A DNA stretch of 64,000 nt from Lotus japonicus. Lineage: Eukaryota > Streptophyta > Magnoliopsida > Fabales > Fabaceae. The notes under the pieces are model-generated. The model saw only the letters and a list, made by a program, of their open reading frames with translations, was not told the DNA's origin and made no database searches. The stretch covers positions 8,581,648 to 8,645,647 of the forward strand of contig NC_080045.1 of assembly GCF_012489685.1 (NCBI RefSeq), in the 5' to 3' direction. Within the stretch, counting starts at the first letter, position 1. Every line of letters begins with the position of its first letter. The position numbers and the translations under genes are program-made. This document shows, piece after piece, positions 11,044 through 21,709 of the stretch.

Positions 11044-11057
11044 TTTCCCCCTTGCCC

Positions 11058-11063
11058 TATAAA
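11058..11063 (+). promoter_or_regulatory. TATA box of the CIPK gene
   Basis: CCCTATAAACC, about 220 bp upstream of the CIPK start codon. It leaves a 5' UTR of roughly 190 nt that contains a short uORF. Confidence 0.55.
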
Positions 11064-11219
11064 CCTTGGACCATAATCAAAAATCTATGGGCCAATCTAA
11101 ACACAACAAATCAACTACACAAGTGTTTCAATCACCATAAGCCAAACAGCCCCCACTCACTCTCTTATAACTCCAGTCACACCCAACTCATATTCATTCA
11201 ACACTCTTCTTTGTCCATC

Positions 11220-11261
11220 ATGGACCAACTCCACTCCTTTCAGATACAAGTAAGTAACTAA
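11220..11261 (+). CDS. 13-codon upstream ORF in the CIPK 5' leader
   Basis: ATG in the context ATCATGG (good -3/+4 fit) opens a 13-residue peptide, MDQLHSFQIQVSN. It ends in TAA 18 nt before the kinase ATG. It could lower translation of the main ORF. The peptide resembles nothing I know. Confidence 0.45.
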   Translation: MDQLHSFQIQVSN

Positions 11262-11279
11262 ACAATCATTCAATACAAT

Positions 11280-12572
11280 ATGGAGGAGATGAAGGAGGAC
11301 ATCCTATTCGGGAAGTACGAGATGGGAAGGGTTTTAGGCAAAGGAACGTTTGCGAAGGTGTACTTCGCGAAGGAAATCACCTCAGGTGAAGGCGTTGCGA
11401 TCAAAGTCATGAGCAAAGCCCGTATAAAGAAAGAAGGCATGATGGATCAAATCAAACGTGAGATTTCCATAATGCGTTTGGTTAGACACCCAAACATCGT
11501 GAACCTCAAGGAAGTCATGGCCACTAAAACCAAAATCTTCTTCATCATGGAGTACATACGTGGCGGCGAGCTATTCGCCAAGGTGGCAAAGGGGAAATTG
11601 AAAGAAGATCTCGCCCGTAGATACTTCCAGCAGTTAATCAGCGCCGTCGATTACTGCCACAGCAGAGGTGTGTCCCACCGTGATCTGAAGCCAGAGAATC
11701 TACTTCTTGATGAGAATGAAAATCTGAAGGTGTCAGATTTTGGTCTATCCGCCCTGCCGGAACAACTCCGGCAGGACGGGCTACTCCACACCCAGTGTGG
11801 AACTCCGGCGTACGTCGCGCCGGAGGTCCTAAGGAAAAAAGGATATGATGGATTCAAAACTGATACCTGGTCTTGTGGTGTTATTCTCTATGCTCTTCTT
11901 GCAGGGTGTCTTCCTTTCCAGCATGAGAATCTCATGACCATGTACAACAAGGTTCTCAGAGCAGAGTTTCAGTTTCCGCCATGGTTTTCCCCTGAATCGA
12001 AGAAGCTAATCTCGAAGATCCTCGTCGCGGATCCGAATCGACGAATCACGATCTCTTCAATCATGCGCGTCTCGTGGTTCCAGAAAGGATTCTCAGCCTC
12101 AATTCCAATTCCAGATCCCGATGAGTCCAATTTCAATTCCGATTTGAATTCCAGTTCTGAACAATCGACCAAGGTTGTGGCTGCTGCGAAATTCATCAAC
12201 GCGTTCGAGTTCATTTCATCGATGTCTTCTGGTTTCGATCTCTCAGGGTTTTTCGAGGAGAAGAGGAGAGGCGGTTCGGTGTTCACGTCCAAGTGTTCGG
12301 TTTCGGAGATCGCGTCGAAGATCGAAGGCGCGGCGAAGGGGTTGAGGTTTCGGGTGGCGAAGGTTAAGGATTTCAAGCTGAGACTGCAGGGGATGACGGA
12401 GGGGAGGAAGGGGAAGCTGGCCGTGACGGCAGAGATTTTAACGGTGGCGCCGGAGCTTGCGGTGGTGGAGTTTTCGAAGTCCGCCGGCGATACCCTGGAA
12501 TATGTCAAGTTTTGCGAGGAGGATGTGAGGCCAGCGCTGAAAGACATTGTTTGGACGTGGCAGGGTGAGTAA
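11280..12572 (+). CDS. CBL-interacting serine/threonine protein kinase (SnRK3), CIPK25/CIPK5-like
   Basis: A 430-residue intronless CIPK, full length for the family. These kinases bind Ca2+-loaded CBL sensors at membranes and phosphorylate ion channels and transporters. The kinase domain is at about 12-267: glycine loop GKGTFAKVY, catalytic Lys in VAIKVM, catalytic loop [11 protein letters not shown] in SDFGLSAL, activation segment ending [18 protein letters not shown] instead of the common GVYHRD matches my recollection of CIPK25-type members. The FISL/NAF module is at about 308-330 ([18 protein letters not shown]), followed by the PPI region that binds PP2C phosphatases ([13 protein letters not shown]). 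The regulatory end is [12 protein letters not shown]. All key residues are present and GC content is above its surroundings. The start is chosen as the first Met in frame with the conserved N-terminus. The exact orthologue is not certain. Confidence 0.95.
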   Translation: MEEMKEDILFGKYEMGRVLGKGTFAKVYFAKEITSGEGVAIKVMSKARIKKEGMMDQIKREISIMRLVRHPNIVNLKEVMATKTKIFFIMEYIRGGELFAKVAKGKLKEDLARRYFQQLISAVDYCHSRGVSHRDLKPENLLLDENENLKVSDFGLSALPEQLRQDGLLHTQCGTPAYVAPEVLRKKGYDGFKTDTWSCGVILYALLAGCLPFQHENLMTMYNKVLRAEFQFPPWFSPESKKLISKILVADPNRRITISSIMRVSWFQKGFSASIPIPDPDESNFNSDLNSSSEQSTKVVAAAKFINAFEFISSMSSGFDLSGFFEEKRRGGSVFTSKCSVSEIASKIEGAAKGLRFRVAKVKDFKLRLQGMTEGRKGKLAVTAEILTVAPELAVVEFSKSAGDTLEYVKFCEEDVRPALKDIVWTWQGE

Positions 12573-13623
12573 TGCGTGCCACGTGTAATGGTGACGTGGG
12601 CCCAGTCATGTGGAGATGGAAGGTTTCGTAAAATTGAAGTGACAATGGTATATATGAGTGATATTAAAGTAGAGTTAGGTGCTTCTACTTAAGGTAGAGT
12701 TAGGTGCTTCTACTTAAGGTACTAACAAATTTTCTCTTTGGTTTTGATTTTTAGTCTTTATTCCATGGGTTGAACTTCACATGGATAGTATTTAGGTGAC
12801 GCTGGACATAAATTGTCACTACATAGTACATAGGTTAAATTTTAATTGTTGTTCAGTGTTATTATAGCATAAATTTTGCATATTTTTGTTTAAACTTTTT
12901 CATGTTGATGTAGATATGAGAGGATCTTTAGATCTTTATTAGTTTAACATGTAAATGGATTTGTCCAATTTTAAAAGTGGGCTTTTCACATCTATATATT
13001 TCATCAATCTTTTGATGTGATTTTTTTAGTTCTATTTGAATGTGGCTGTGTGTTGAAATTAATTTTCATGTACAAATTTCTAAATATAGTTATACATGTT
13101 TTATATACCATTGATAGTATGAATGATAGAAAATGTAGAGTGAGATATAAAAATAAGTGAAAATTATATGTGAGAAAGCAAAGTGTGAATGTATCATTAC
13201 ACATTATTTAAACCTTGTTACTCGTCTAAACATTATTCATCTGCACAGCAATTGGAATTATGATCATAATCGGATCTAATCTAGCAATACCAAAAATCTA
13301 CTTCGTGAATGAAAGCCAAGAAATTATCATGTTGATGAAGATGAGTGCTTCATCTATGGAAAAGGTGTGTGACGTTTGTATCGATGAATGATATCAACCT
13401 TTACATACGTATATGCTTGCATTCCAATCATTTGATAAAATGTTTAAATGAGTATATATGAAAATATATAGATTATTGAGCAAACAACGTTTAGCTTAAA
13501 ATTTACATCTAATGTGAAATTATGAAAACACCAAACAACTTTAACTTTATTTTTGAAGCTCTTATTTGTAACTTTAACTTGAAGTAACTTTTAGACTTTA
13601 AAAAAGTTGGGTCAAACGGTACC
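12573..13623. other. 3' flank of CIPK and AT-rich intergenic DNA
   Basis: The first 40 bases hold two ACGT motifs, including a perfect G-box CACGTG at 12581-12586. A 25-bp unit (GTAGAGTTAGGTGCTTCTAC plus TTAAG) is repeated head to tail at 12669-12693 and 12694-12718. No gene is seen in the rest. Confidence 0.6.
12669..12718 (+). repeat. Two exact tandem copies of a 25-bp unit
   Basis: The copies are at 12669-12693 and 12694-12718, identical on inspection, about 100 bp past the CIPK stop codon and so possibly within its 3' UTR. Confidence 0.9.
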
Positions 13624-14715
13624 TAAGACTGATTTAAGTTCAAAAAGCTTTTCAATGCTTGAAATTTAACCTATTTAATGGAACCTTTAAAAAAGTTCTA
13701 CTTAATTCATTTAATAAATAAGTCTAATATAAGAAAAAGAGTGTTGCTATTTGGCACGAGTAGCAGGGCACGAGAGAGGCACGAGTGACGTGGATTGACA
13801 TCTCCTCCCTTATGTTCACCCTTATCTAATTAGTTACCAACCTGTTGCTTCTCGTCTGCGAATCCTCTCCATGAGACAACCAACAACAACCTTGTATTTC
13901 TGCACCGTCCCTTTGCAAAAACACTGTCATGGAGAGGAGATTTTTCGATTTCAACCACAACTCCACTCCCTTTCACTTTTTCCAAACCTTTCTTTCCTTT
14001 ATGTGTTTCCTTCCTTTTTATAATTGCACAGTGTTTGCAAGAAACTACCAAATGCAGAGTCAACAAGGTGGACGGAGGGATGAACCAAAGGTTTTGGGCG
14101 TGACGAAAACAGGGATGATAGTGGCAACAATTTATGAACCAAATGTTTTGGGTGCGGCAACAGGACGACGACACAACTCACTTCAACGACGGCGTGATGG
14201 ATGGGGAAATAACACGGGCTTGAGATCTAGACAACTGTGGTCAGTGGAAAATGAGGCATAGCCGACGGTGGAAGATGGATGGGCAAGAAAAGCAGGCTGC
14301 GACAGGAAATTGGGTTGTTACCATTCACACCCAAGGAAGCGTGTTAATGAATGTGAAATGGGAGAAACACTGCTTTTTGAATTGTCGTGCGATTTCATGC
14401 TTAAAAGCCTCGTGCCATTAAGCATTTTCCTAAAAAAAAAAAATCATGTTTGAGTTGGCTCTGAAGTCCGATCATAGAAGAATTTGCTTTTAAGTAAAGA
14501 TTGAAGTTCAAAAAGCTTTTATAGTGCTTTAAATTTAACATATTTAATGGAATGTCGTAATGAGTAAACGATCTTTAAAATTTAATTAATTAAAATAAAA
14601 TATACTAAGATTGATTTAAGTTTGAAAAGCTTTTTCAATGCTTGAAATTTAATCTATTTAATGGAACTTTTTAAAATTTTGGTTTAATATATTTAATGAA
14701 TAAGTTTAATATAAT
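13624..14715. repeat. Diverged repeat of about 110 bp, three copies, split by a TIR element
   Basis: Copies start near 13624, 14497 and 14598. They share GATTTAAGTTCAAAAAGCTT, TTGAAATTTAA and TATTTAATGGAA. The first copy is separated from the others by the TIR element at 13741-14428. Confidence 0.6.
13741..14428. mobile_element. Short TIR element, possibly Mutator-like
   Basis: The left end TGCTATTTGGCACGAG and the inverse of the right end TGCTTAATGGCACGAG form terminal inverted repeats. GGCACGAG and GGGCACGAG also recur just inside the left end. The A-rich flanks (TAAGAAAAAG and TAAAAAAAAA) could be a 9-10 bp duplication with a mismatch, but low complexity makes this weak. Internal ORFs of about 110 codons show no recognisable domain. 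Confidence 0.45.
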
Positions 14716-14963
14716 AAAAAAAATCATATTCTGATTACTCTTAAGCTCCAAGACATTGTAGTCAACCCACAAAAAATTGATTTTAAGTAGACACAATAAA
14801 AACGGCCTGCACGACCTGGTTAAAGAACAAACTATCTCGATCTAAATGGAAAAACTATACACTCAGAAGCTTCACTTAAGGACTTCCCTAATATTTTCTG
14901 GGACACCATACACATATAAAAAATGTCATAAATACAAATTTTTTAATTGGAACAAAAAAAAAT

Positions 14964-15413
14964 TTAGTCATTTTCGATTATATAAAAAAAAATTTGAGCC
15001 AAAAAAAAAAAAAAAACACAAAAAATCATGTACTCCCTAACTACCACAATACCCAAGGAGTCCGCCAGAAGCAACTCCTCCATGCTAGGGAAGAGATCCT
15101 GAACATGGAGGAAAGAAGAGACTTGAAGCGCACCCGCTTTTGCCAAGAAGTCAGCACAAAAATTTTCTTCTCGCAGGATATGCTCTATCTGAGTCACCCA
15201 ATAACGCTTCAACGCACAAATATTGCTAATAAGCACAACAAAAGTATGGTGCTGTGAAGGAGGAACACGCACTAAAGAGATGGCCAACAAGGAGTCAGAA
15301 AAACACACCACACATATGTATTCCAAGTTCCAAGCAAGCTCTAAGCCATGAAACCTGGCAACCAGTTCCATATGCAACACGGAAGCTTGGCCGCGGTAGC
15401 CTAAGAAACCAGC
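14964..15413 (-). pseudogene. LINE RNase H-like C-terminal fragment
   Basis: The minus-strand frame contains LELAWNLEYICVVCFSDSLLAI, HILREENFCADFLAKAG and MEELLLADSLGIVVVRE. This is the end of an RVT_3 domain of an L1-like LINE. Just downstream are A-rich runs (T on this strand) at the insertion's 3' side. Homology can be followed in frame to about 15413 on the 5' side. No clean target duplication was found. Confidence 0.75.
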
Positions 15414-16529
15414 AATCCATAATTTAATTTAATTTTTTTATCTTGTAAAATTTATAATGTTGATTTATTTTCTAAAATTTAATTTAATTTTTATATAACC
15501 ACATGTTTTTTTAAACATGAAAATAAAATGTGACAATTATATAAAAATATAAATATTAATATATTATTTATAATTTTAAAAGTACATTGATTACTTTATT
15601 TTTTTTAATAAATCAATAATATGTTAAAGAACATATACAAAAAATTAGGTTGCTGTTGTTGTTGAACTTCCTATTTAAATATGGCAGTTGGAATCTTTAT
15701 CCTTTGTTTACACATTGATTACTTATCTTTTATCCGGAGCCAATGAGACCAGGACAACATTACTGTTACGTATCTGTCTTCTGAAGGGACAGCTTGACTT
15801 TTCAGCGGGTAGGGATAAGGCACTCTTTAAGACTCAAGTCTCAAGTGCATGATGAAAGGCTCCATATGGTGTGTAGAGTGTAGACAAAGTGGAGCATAAT
15901 AGAAAAAGGAGAACAATAATAAGAAAGAAAAATAGAAAAAAACCCAAATGTTTTGTTCTAGATAATGCAATCAACTACATGTATTGGTTTTTTAAAACTT
16001 CACGTCATATCTTGTGTTCCTATATTATCTTAAAATATTGCAATGATAATATCTTCTTGTATCTTATTCCTTACACTTTATATCGATCTGTGACATCTGT
16101 CTATGCTTTATGTTCATGAATTAGGACCGGGTCCAACCTTCGGACGTTACCTTTCCTTAATCCTCATAAATAACACCGCTAAAGTTTTTAAATTAAATTT
16201 TATTAGTTAACATTGAAACATATGTGATATCACTAAATATAAGTTAACTACGTAAAAATTTACATCTTTTTCCATCTTTATCCTTACACTTATTGCTTTT
16301 TCAAATTGAAACTAACTTTTATTCTCTTTCCTCCTAGTACTACACACTTAAATAGAGGTAGATATAAAAGATTGTAGTACCATTTTTTAAAAAAATCAAT
16401 ACATCAATTACGACTTTCTTAATAAGCGTAATTAGGTACATAAGCATTACAAGAAAAAAATAGTGTATTGAAAAGTGTGGAAAAAGAATGTTAATGATAT
16501 CAGTTAGTTGGTATGGACTTCTTTTATAA
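15414..16529. other. Intergenic AT-rich DNA, nothing recognised
   Basis: AT-rich, with no ORF showing a domain and no RNA gene. The simple stretches of T and A are not flanked by duplications. Confidence 0.5.
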
Positions 16530-16926
16530 GAGCATCTCCAATGCAGGGTTCTTAGTTCTTATTTTTTAGTTAAAAACTAAGAACTAAGAACTTTACCATT
16601 GGAGGTGCTGACATGAAGTTCTTAGTTCTTAAAAATAAGAACTCAGTTCTTATATAAGAAGTTTTGCTTTTTGAGTTCTTATCTTAAAATATTAATTATT
16701 TTTCTCTCATTCAAATTACTTTATTACTTTATAAGTTTTGTTTTTTACTTTATGAAAATAAAAAGTATAAATAATGTGGTTGGTGGGACCAAATGAATAG
16801 TGGTAAGAACTAAGAACTCATGGTTAGAGCAAAATTGTTTGAGAGTTGCTTAAGCACATGTGGCAATACGGGGCCACATGAATAGTGCTAAGAACTAAGA
16901 AATAAGAACTAGCATTGGAAATGCTC
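16530..16926. mobile_element. Tourist-like MITE (PIF/Harbinger), 397 bp
   Basis: The termini are GAGCATCTCCAATG and the inverse of CATTGGAAATGCTC. The target duplication is TAA on both sides (16527-16529, 16927-16929). The interior repeats AAGAACTAAGAACT in direct and inverted orientation. No coding capacity. The TAA duplication and the GAGCATC end fit Tourist-type MITEs. Confidence 0.88.
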
Positions 16927-17075
16927 TAAGGTTGTTTGTTTGATTTTCACTAATGTTAGGGCATTATTGGTGGTGATTTGTAAGTACTTATGTAAGCAAC
17001 ATATGATCCTAGAGGCATGCCTTGACCCATGATGGTGACCGGAGTTGTACCCATCCAAACTGTGTTTAAAAAAAG

Positions 17076-17180
17076 TTTTTTTGGTACATTAAAAATATGA
17101 ATTACACCATTTAAGAATTGAACCTTGGACCTTCCTCTCCCCAAAGGTATGGATCATTTTTTACCACTTAAGCTATCATT
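17076..17180 (-). mobile_element. tRNA-derived SINE
   Basis: Read on the minus strand it has a box A-like ATAGCTTAAGTGGTAA, a box B-like GGTTCAATTC, and a 3' end TTTTTAATGTACC followed by A. It is the same family as 17388-17492 and 23682-23799. Edges are approximate because no clean duplication was found. Confidence 0.75.
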
Positions 17181-17387
17181 CGAGGAGAAGAAACATAAAA
17201 AATTCCAAGTGAAAAATAAAACTAATATTCGCCATCAAATCATTAGCAAGATTAGCCCCGAATTTAATAATTATGCATTGCTAATGTAATAGTTTTTTTA
17301 AAAGAATATAATTAGGATGTATTGTTTTACCACTTCACAAATAAATTAAAAAAATTACTGAAAAATAAACATCAATAGATATGATGT

Positions 17388-17492
17388 TTTTTTGTACATT
17401 GAAAAGATAAATTGCATTCGTCAGGAATCGATCTTTGGACCTCCCACTACCCAACCCATATGTCCCTCAAGCTCTTACCACTTGAGCTACAA
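17388..17492 (-). mobile_element. tRNA-derived SINE, 105 bp
   Basis: The target duplication ATATGATGT is at 17379-17387 and 17493-17501. On the minus strand box A resembles TAGCTCAAGTGGTAAGAGC, box B is GATCGATTCC, and the 3' end is ATGTAC followed by seven A. Confidence 0.88.
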
Positions 17493-17685
17493 ATATGATG
17501 TCAGATAATGTATAAGAATTAAATTCTATCATGAAATGAAGAAAAAGAAAACACACTATGGTTATAGTTACTTTGAGGCAACATCTATCATTAAAAGTTT
17601 CATTTGGATTAAATTTTTCAGTTTAATTGCTTTTGCTCCTTAGCAATGTTAAAATAATTAACGAATTTTTTCAGATGTGTTCATT

Positions 17686-17699
17686 TTCTTTTTGGTACA
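17686..17699 (-). mobile_element. 14-bp micro-retroinsertion with 16-bp target duplication
   Basis: The perfect repeat TTCAGATGTGTTCATT at 17670-17685 and 17700-17715 flanks an insert that reads TGTACC-AAAAA-GAA on the minus strand. TGTACC-An is exactly the 3' end of the SINEs in this window. Confidence 0.75.
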
Positions 17700-17783
17700 T
17701 TCAGATGTGTTCATTATAAGAAAAATGTTTTTTTTTTTTATTTGGAGCGAGTTTATAGTAGATTAAAAAGTCATAATTTTTAG

Positions 17784-17801
17784 CTGTTTTAAAAAAAAAA
17801 T
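17784..17801 (+). mobile_element. Possible 18-bp micro-insertion, weaker case
   Basis: TAATTTTTAG at 17774-17783 and 17802-17811 flanks CTGTTTT, a run of ten A, and T. The flanks are short and AT-rich, so chance is a serious alternative. Confidence 0.3.
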
Positions 17802-17969
17802 TAATTTTTAGAGATTTTGACAAAAGTATATAAATTATACAATAATAACTACCCGCTAAGACATTCTTAAAAAGCAAATGAACAACTCGATCCGGAGGGG
17901 GTGCGAGGCGGGCAACGCCACATTGAAGGTGTGCGGATACTTTTTGTGCCAGGATTTGGTGCTGGCGCT

Positions 17970-19263
17970 TAGGGGTGTCCACCGGTCGGTTTCGGACGGG
18001 TTCGGGCCAAAAAAGCTAAAACCGACCAAAACCGACCACCACACATACTGGACCGCCACCGTCCGATTAAGCTATCGGTTTTCTCGGGTTCCGGGTTGGG
18101 TGGATTGCGGGTTACTCGGGTGGGTTCGTGCGGTTATGTATTCAGATCCAGAATTTTGGCAAAAAAAAGAAGAAGAGATGAGTGTGAGAAAGAGATACAG
18201 AGAAACCATTCCGATTTGAGAAAACAAAACAATAGAGATAAGAGTAAGAAGAAGAAAGATATAAAAGACAGAGTTGGTCCGCCGCCGCAGTGCTGCAACT
18301 ATTATGTCTTGGTGGTGGTGAGGGGTAGCTGCACGATGGGTTCAAGGAGGAAGATGTGGTTGGACTGCTACTGTGTTTCAAAACCCTTGATTGTGGAGCA
18401 TATAACCCACCACATAATCGGTGGTCTCTTCACTTTCAATAACAAAAGAGCTTTTACTTTTAAAATCTTATAAACAATTAATAAATGAGTTATAGAGTTG
18501 TATACACGTTTTTGGAGAAAGAATATAGTATATTTAAATGTGTTTGCAGCTAGCTATGAGAGAAAGGTTTATAGGTACAGTAGCTATATGTTGTAAGTAT
18601 AATGGATGAAGTGACACAAAGAAAATGAATAGACGGTAAACTATATTTAATTGTTTTTATTATCACAGCTTTTGAGACAAATATTGGAAGTTGTGTTTGT
18701 ATCAGACCTTTAGCAGGTAATAAGTAGTCCCTCCGGTCCTATTTATAAGCAACAAAAAAAAAAAACACATAGTTTAAGAAATGTAGTTAAACTAGGTAAA
18801 ATGCATTAAATATGTCTTGAATCAAAATAAACTTCCAAAATTACCCTTTGTTATTAATGTTGGAAAGTGAGAAAGAGAGAGAATAATTAATGAGACACAT
18901 TTTACAAGTTAGAATTAATAAGGGCATCATTGGAAAAAAATAATTAATATAGCTCAAACTTTCATTTGGTTCTTATAAAAAGGACCAAGATTTTTCTTCT
19001 CTTTCATGCTTATAAATAGGACTGGAGGGAGTAGTTAAATTCTTACATCACATGCGTACAGATTGAACAAGTGTATGGTGGGGCGGTCGGTTCGGGTACC
19101 GACGGAATTTTTTTTCCATATCCGCACCCGACCGTTGAAACCGCTTCTACCCACGTCTTGTACACCCGCACAACCCGTTATCCGACCCGACCCACCCATT
19201 AATGCATAAAAATTTTCGGGTTTTACGGTTTTCGGGCGGGTCACGGGTTGGTGGACAGCCCTA
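17970..19263. mobile_element. Non-autonomous hAT element, 1,294 bp
   Basis: The termini are TAGGGGTGTCCACC and the inverse of GGTGGACAGCCCTA. The 8-bp target duplication CTGGCGCT is at 17962-17969 and 19264-19271. Subterminal DNA is rich in CGGTCGG and ACCGACC words. No hAT transposase domain is present. A Stowaway MITE (18727-19031) is inserted inside. A second element with near-identical ends lies at 60897-61922. Confidence 0.93.
18727..19031. mobile_element. Stowaway MITE, 305 bp, inside the hAT element
   Basis: Inverted ends GTCCCTCCGGTCCTATTTAT and CTCCCTCCAGTCCTATTTAT. The TA target duplication is at 18725-18726 and 19032-19033. Typical Stowaway (Tc1/mariner) end sequence. No coding capacity. 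Confidence 0.93.
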
Positions 19264-19600
19264 CTGGCGCTTGAGCGCCCTCCCAAAGAAGTGAGACAAC
19301 TGTCTCACTTTCAAAGCAAGACACCTTTCTTAGTGTCTCACTTTCAAAGTGAGACAATTATCTCACGCTGATTTGTGTTTTCTATTTTGATATTTAAAAT
19401 TACTTATTATATCTTCTCTCATATCTTAATAAGCTCATTAAAGTAGCTTTTCAAAAAAAAATGTTTTCAGCTTTTTTTAAGATAATGCTTTTTTAAAACT
19501 AAAACAAACATCTTCGAATTTATAAAAAATAATTTTTAACTAAAAATAGATTTTTTTTCTTTCTAAATATAAGTTGAAACAAACGCACTCATAATGACAA
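19264..19600. other. Intergenic, nothing recognised
   Basis: Short AT-rich stretch. Several repeats of GTGAGACAA and TGTCTCAC near 19290-19365 form weak inverted repeats. No gene is seen. Confidence 0.5.
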
Positions 19601-20581
19601 AAAGGTGTAGGAGGCACATGGCAGACACATATCTCTGCCCTCTCTGTCTTTCATTCCGGGAAGACTATTTGCACCTATTCAGATATTGTAGCGCTGTCAA
19701 GGATTTTTGGGCAGGGGTGCTACGTGGTGGGATTGAAGTTGGGTCAGATTTCTTTACAGGTGAGAGGCATTAATGGCTAGATGCTGTCAAACCTGTGGGG
19801 TGATCTTCTAGGTGGTGAGGGGGTGGATTAGCCTAGGTTTTTCATTACGGTGTTGTGGGGATTTGGTAGTTGCGGAATGAATTTGTTTTCAACAACAACC
19901 CGCCAACCCTTGCTCGGTTATGGGGGTTCGTGAGAGCTATGGCTATGGAGGATCATGCGATGGAAGAGGTAGGGGACAAGGCTGTGTTGAGAGGTGAGTC
20001 GGGGGGGGTGTCTTCGTTGGCCAGGCAGCGAGGAATCAGAGTTCTCGGTGGGTAGTGCCTGAGGAAGGGTGGGGTAAATTCAATGCAAATGGGCCAGTCT
20101 CAGGGGATGGTGTTGCGAGCTGCGGGGCTCTAATGGAGGATGGATGATCGGGTTTTGCTGGAACTTGGGAGATCTTGCATTTTCAGGCTTGTTCATGGCA
20201 GAGTTTTCAACGGTCCAATCGGCAATGGAGCTCATTATGAGCATGGATATCTCGTGAGTAGTCGTAGAGACCGACTCATTGGAGGTGGTGAGGCTGCTCT
20301 CTTCCCCACTGGATGGGAACCACCAGTTTCGAGACATGCTGCTTTCCATTAAGCAGACGCAAGGGGATCATGGTGTTATGGTGTTTAACCATACATACAG
20401 GGAGTGCAATTCCCTTGTTGACTACTTGCACGGATTGCGCGCCATTTGGCATTTGGTTCCCATATTATTAATCACCCTGTTGGTGAGTGTCATAGTCTGT
20501 TAGAGCGTGACTTGTTAGGGGCGTTGTCCCTAACTCGTCAGTGGCTCGTTGTTAGTTTTTGTTCTTTGTCTGGGGCCTCCC
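19600..20581 (+). pseudogene. Decayed LINE ORF2 C-terminus (zf-RVT and RNase H-like)
   Basis: Fragments in changing plus-strand frames match the same domain order as the LINE at 8031-9131. CPLCLSFREDYLHLFRYC (about 19630-19690) fits zf-RVT. LRNEFVFNNNPPTLARLW (19870-19920) follows. VPEEGWGKFNANGPVSGDG (near 20060-20110) fits the RNase H start, and FNHTYRECNSLVDYLHG (20385-20432) its end. Many frameshifts and stops show an old copy. Its 3' UTR is interrupted by the TRIM at 20582 and seems to resume at 21142. Confidence 0.75.
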
Positions 20582-20935
20582 TATTGGGGGAGACAGGGGA
20601 GCCCATGGGCCAAGGAGCAAGACACCAAGAGATCTTGGACACCACATCTTAACCCAAAACCTTAAGGCATTAGGTTTATGAGTCACATCTCTTATAAAGT
20701 CTTTTCCTCACCCACACTTAACCAATGTGGGACTCCAACTCCGCACTTGAATTCTCAACAATCTCCCCCTCAAGTGCGAGTCACCTCCACATTATCATGG
20801 CCCCCCTCCGCGGAAGCTTATCCACTCTTGCACCGCCGTTCGCTTCACTGCGTCAACGGAACCCGCCGCCTAGCCAGACCGCTAGGAAGACTTTCGACAC
20901 AAGGAGCCGTAACCATGGCTACACCACACCAACCA

Positions 20936-20948
20936 GGCTCTGATACCA
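20936..20948 (-). other. TRIM primer binding site (initiator-Met tRNA)
   Basis: TGGTATCAGAGCC on the minus strand, 2 nt inside the 5' LTR. It is the standard binding site for tRNA-iMet in plant LTR elements. Confidence 0.9.
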
Positions 20949-21067
20949 CTTGTTGGGGAGAGTCACGGCGAGGACCCATGGGGCAAGGTCGAGGGGAAAC
21001 ACCAAGGAGATCTTGGACACCACATCTTAACCCAAAACCTTAAGGCGTTAGGTTTATGGGTCCATCT

Positions 21068-21111
21068 CCTTATAAACTCTCCCTCTTACCTTGACTTCTC
21101 TGATGTGGGAC
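21068..21111 (-). promoter_or_regulatory. snRNA-like promoter (USE plus TATA) in the TRIM 5' LTR
   Basis: On the minus strand GTCCCACATC (21111-21102) matches the plant snRNA upstream sequence element RTCCCACATCG in its first ten positions. After 26 bp follows TTTATAAGG. The other LTR has GTCCCACATT (20733-20724), also 26 bp from TTTATAAG. In plant snRNA genes the shorter spacing marks Pol III (U6) and about 10 bp more marks Pol II (U2); that is family knowledge. Confidence 0.6.
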
Positions 21112-21141
21112 TTGACTCTAACACTTGATTCCAACACTCCC

Positions 21142-21709
21142 CTCCTTATTACAAAAAGAAATGACATAAAGTTATCCTAAGCCTAAATTTTATGGATGGA
21201 GGAAACATGAATGCAGGCAAAGCTAAAAAGGAGACATGAGTGGCGTAATTGACAGTTTTGGAAGAGGACAATGAGGAGGAGGCAGAAGGAATTGAGAAGG
21301 AGGTACCGTTTGGGGTATTGAGTGTATCATCCCGACTTTGACGACTGGTCTAACGGTAATAACACGAGTTTTTCCAGCATGTTTTGTCCTCACTCACGTG
21401 CTTCTTGAGAAAAATTTAACTCATCTCAATATTGCTCTGATGCAAGCACACTCAACCTTTAAGTTTTTATGAGTTGGCCTCTTGAAAAAAATATGCATCT
21501 TATTGTCATGACTAATATCAATCAAATCTTTTAGGACCTCCTCAACTATAAAGTCTGATATTTATACAGTCTTGAAATACCTCTTCTTCAAGTGCGAGAT
21601 CGATTCATTCCTATAACAGATTGCGAGAAGCCGCTCATTGTCATAATAGTGATTTTCAGTCAAAGTCATGAATGCACGTCAAGCAACTTATAGCTGCTAT
21701 ATCTAACAA
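21142..21709. other. Intergenic; start may be residual LINE 3' UTR
   Basis: The first bases, with TTATTACAAAAAGAAATG, may be the tail of the decayed LINE. The rest has no recognisable gene or repeat. Confidence 0.4.

Larger units (their letters stand above)
20582..21136 (-). mobile_element. Complete TRIM/SMART-type miniature LTR retrotransposon, 555 bp
   Basis: LTRs of about 179 bp (20582-20760) and 186 bp (20951-21136), each TGTTG...CAACA on the minus strand (the left one has a mutated TATTGGGG end). The 5-bp target duplication CTCCC is at 20577-20581 and 21137-21141. On the minus strand an initiator-Met-tRNA binding site, TGGTATCAGAGCC (20948-20936), follows the 5' LTR after 2 nt. A polypurine tract, TTGAGGGGGAGAT (20773-20761), precedes the 3' LTR. 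The 190-bp interior has no gag or pol. The LTRs carry a snRNA-type promoter layout. Confidence 0.95.
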
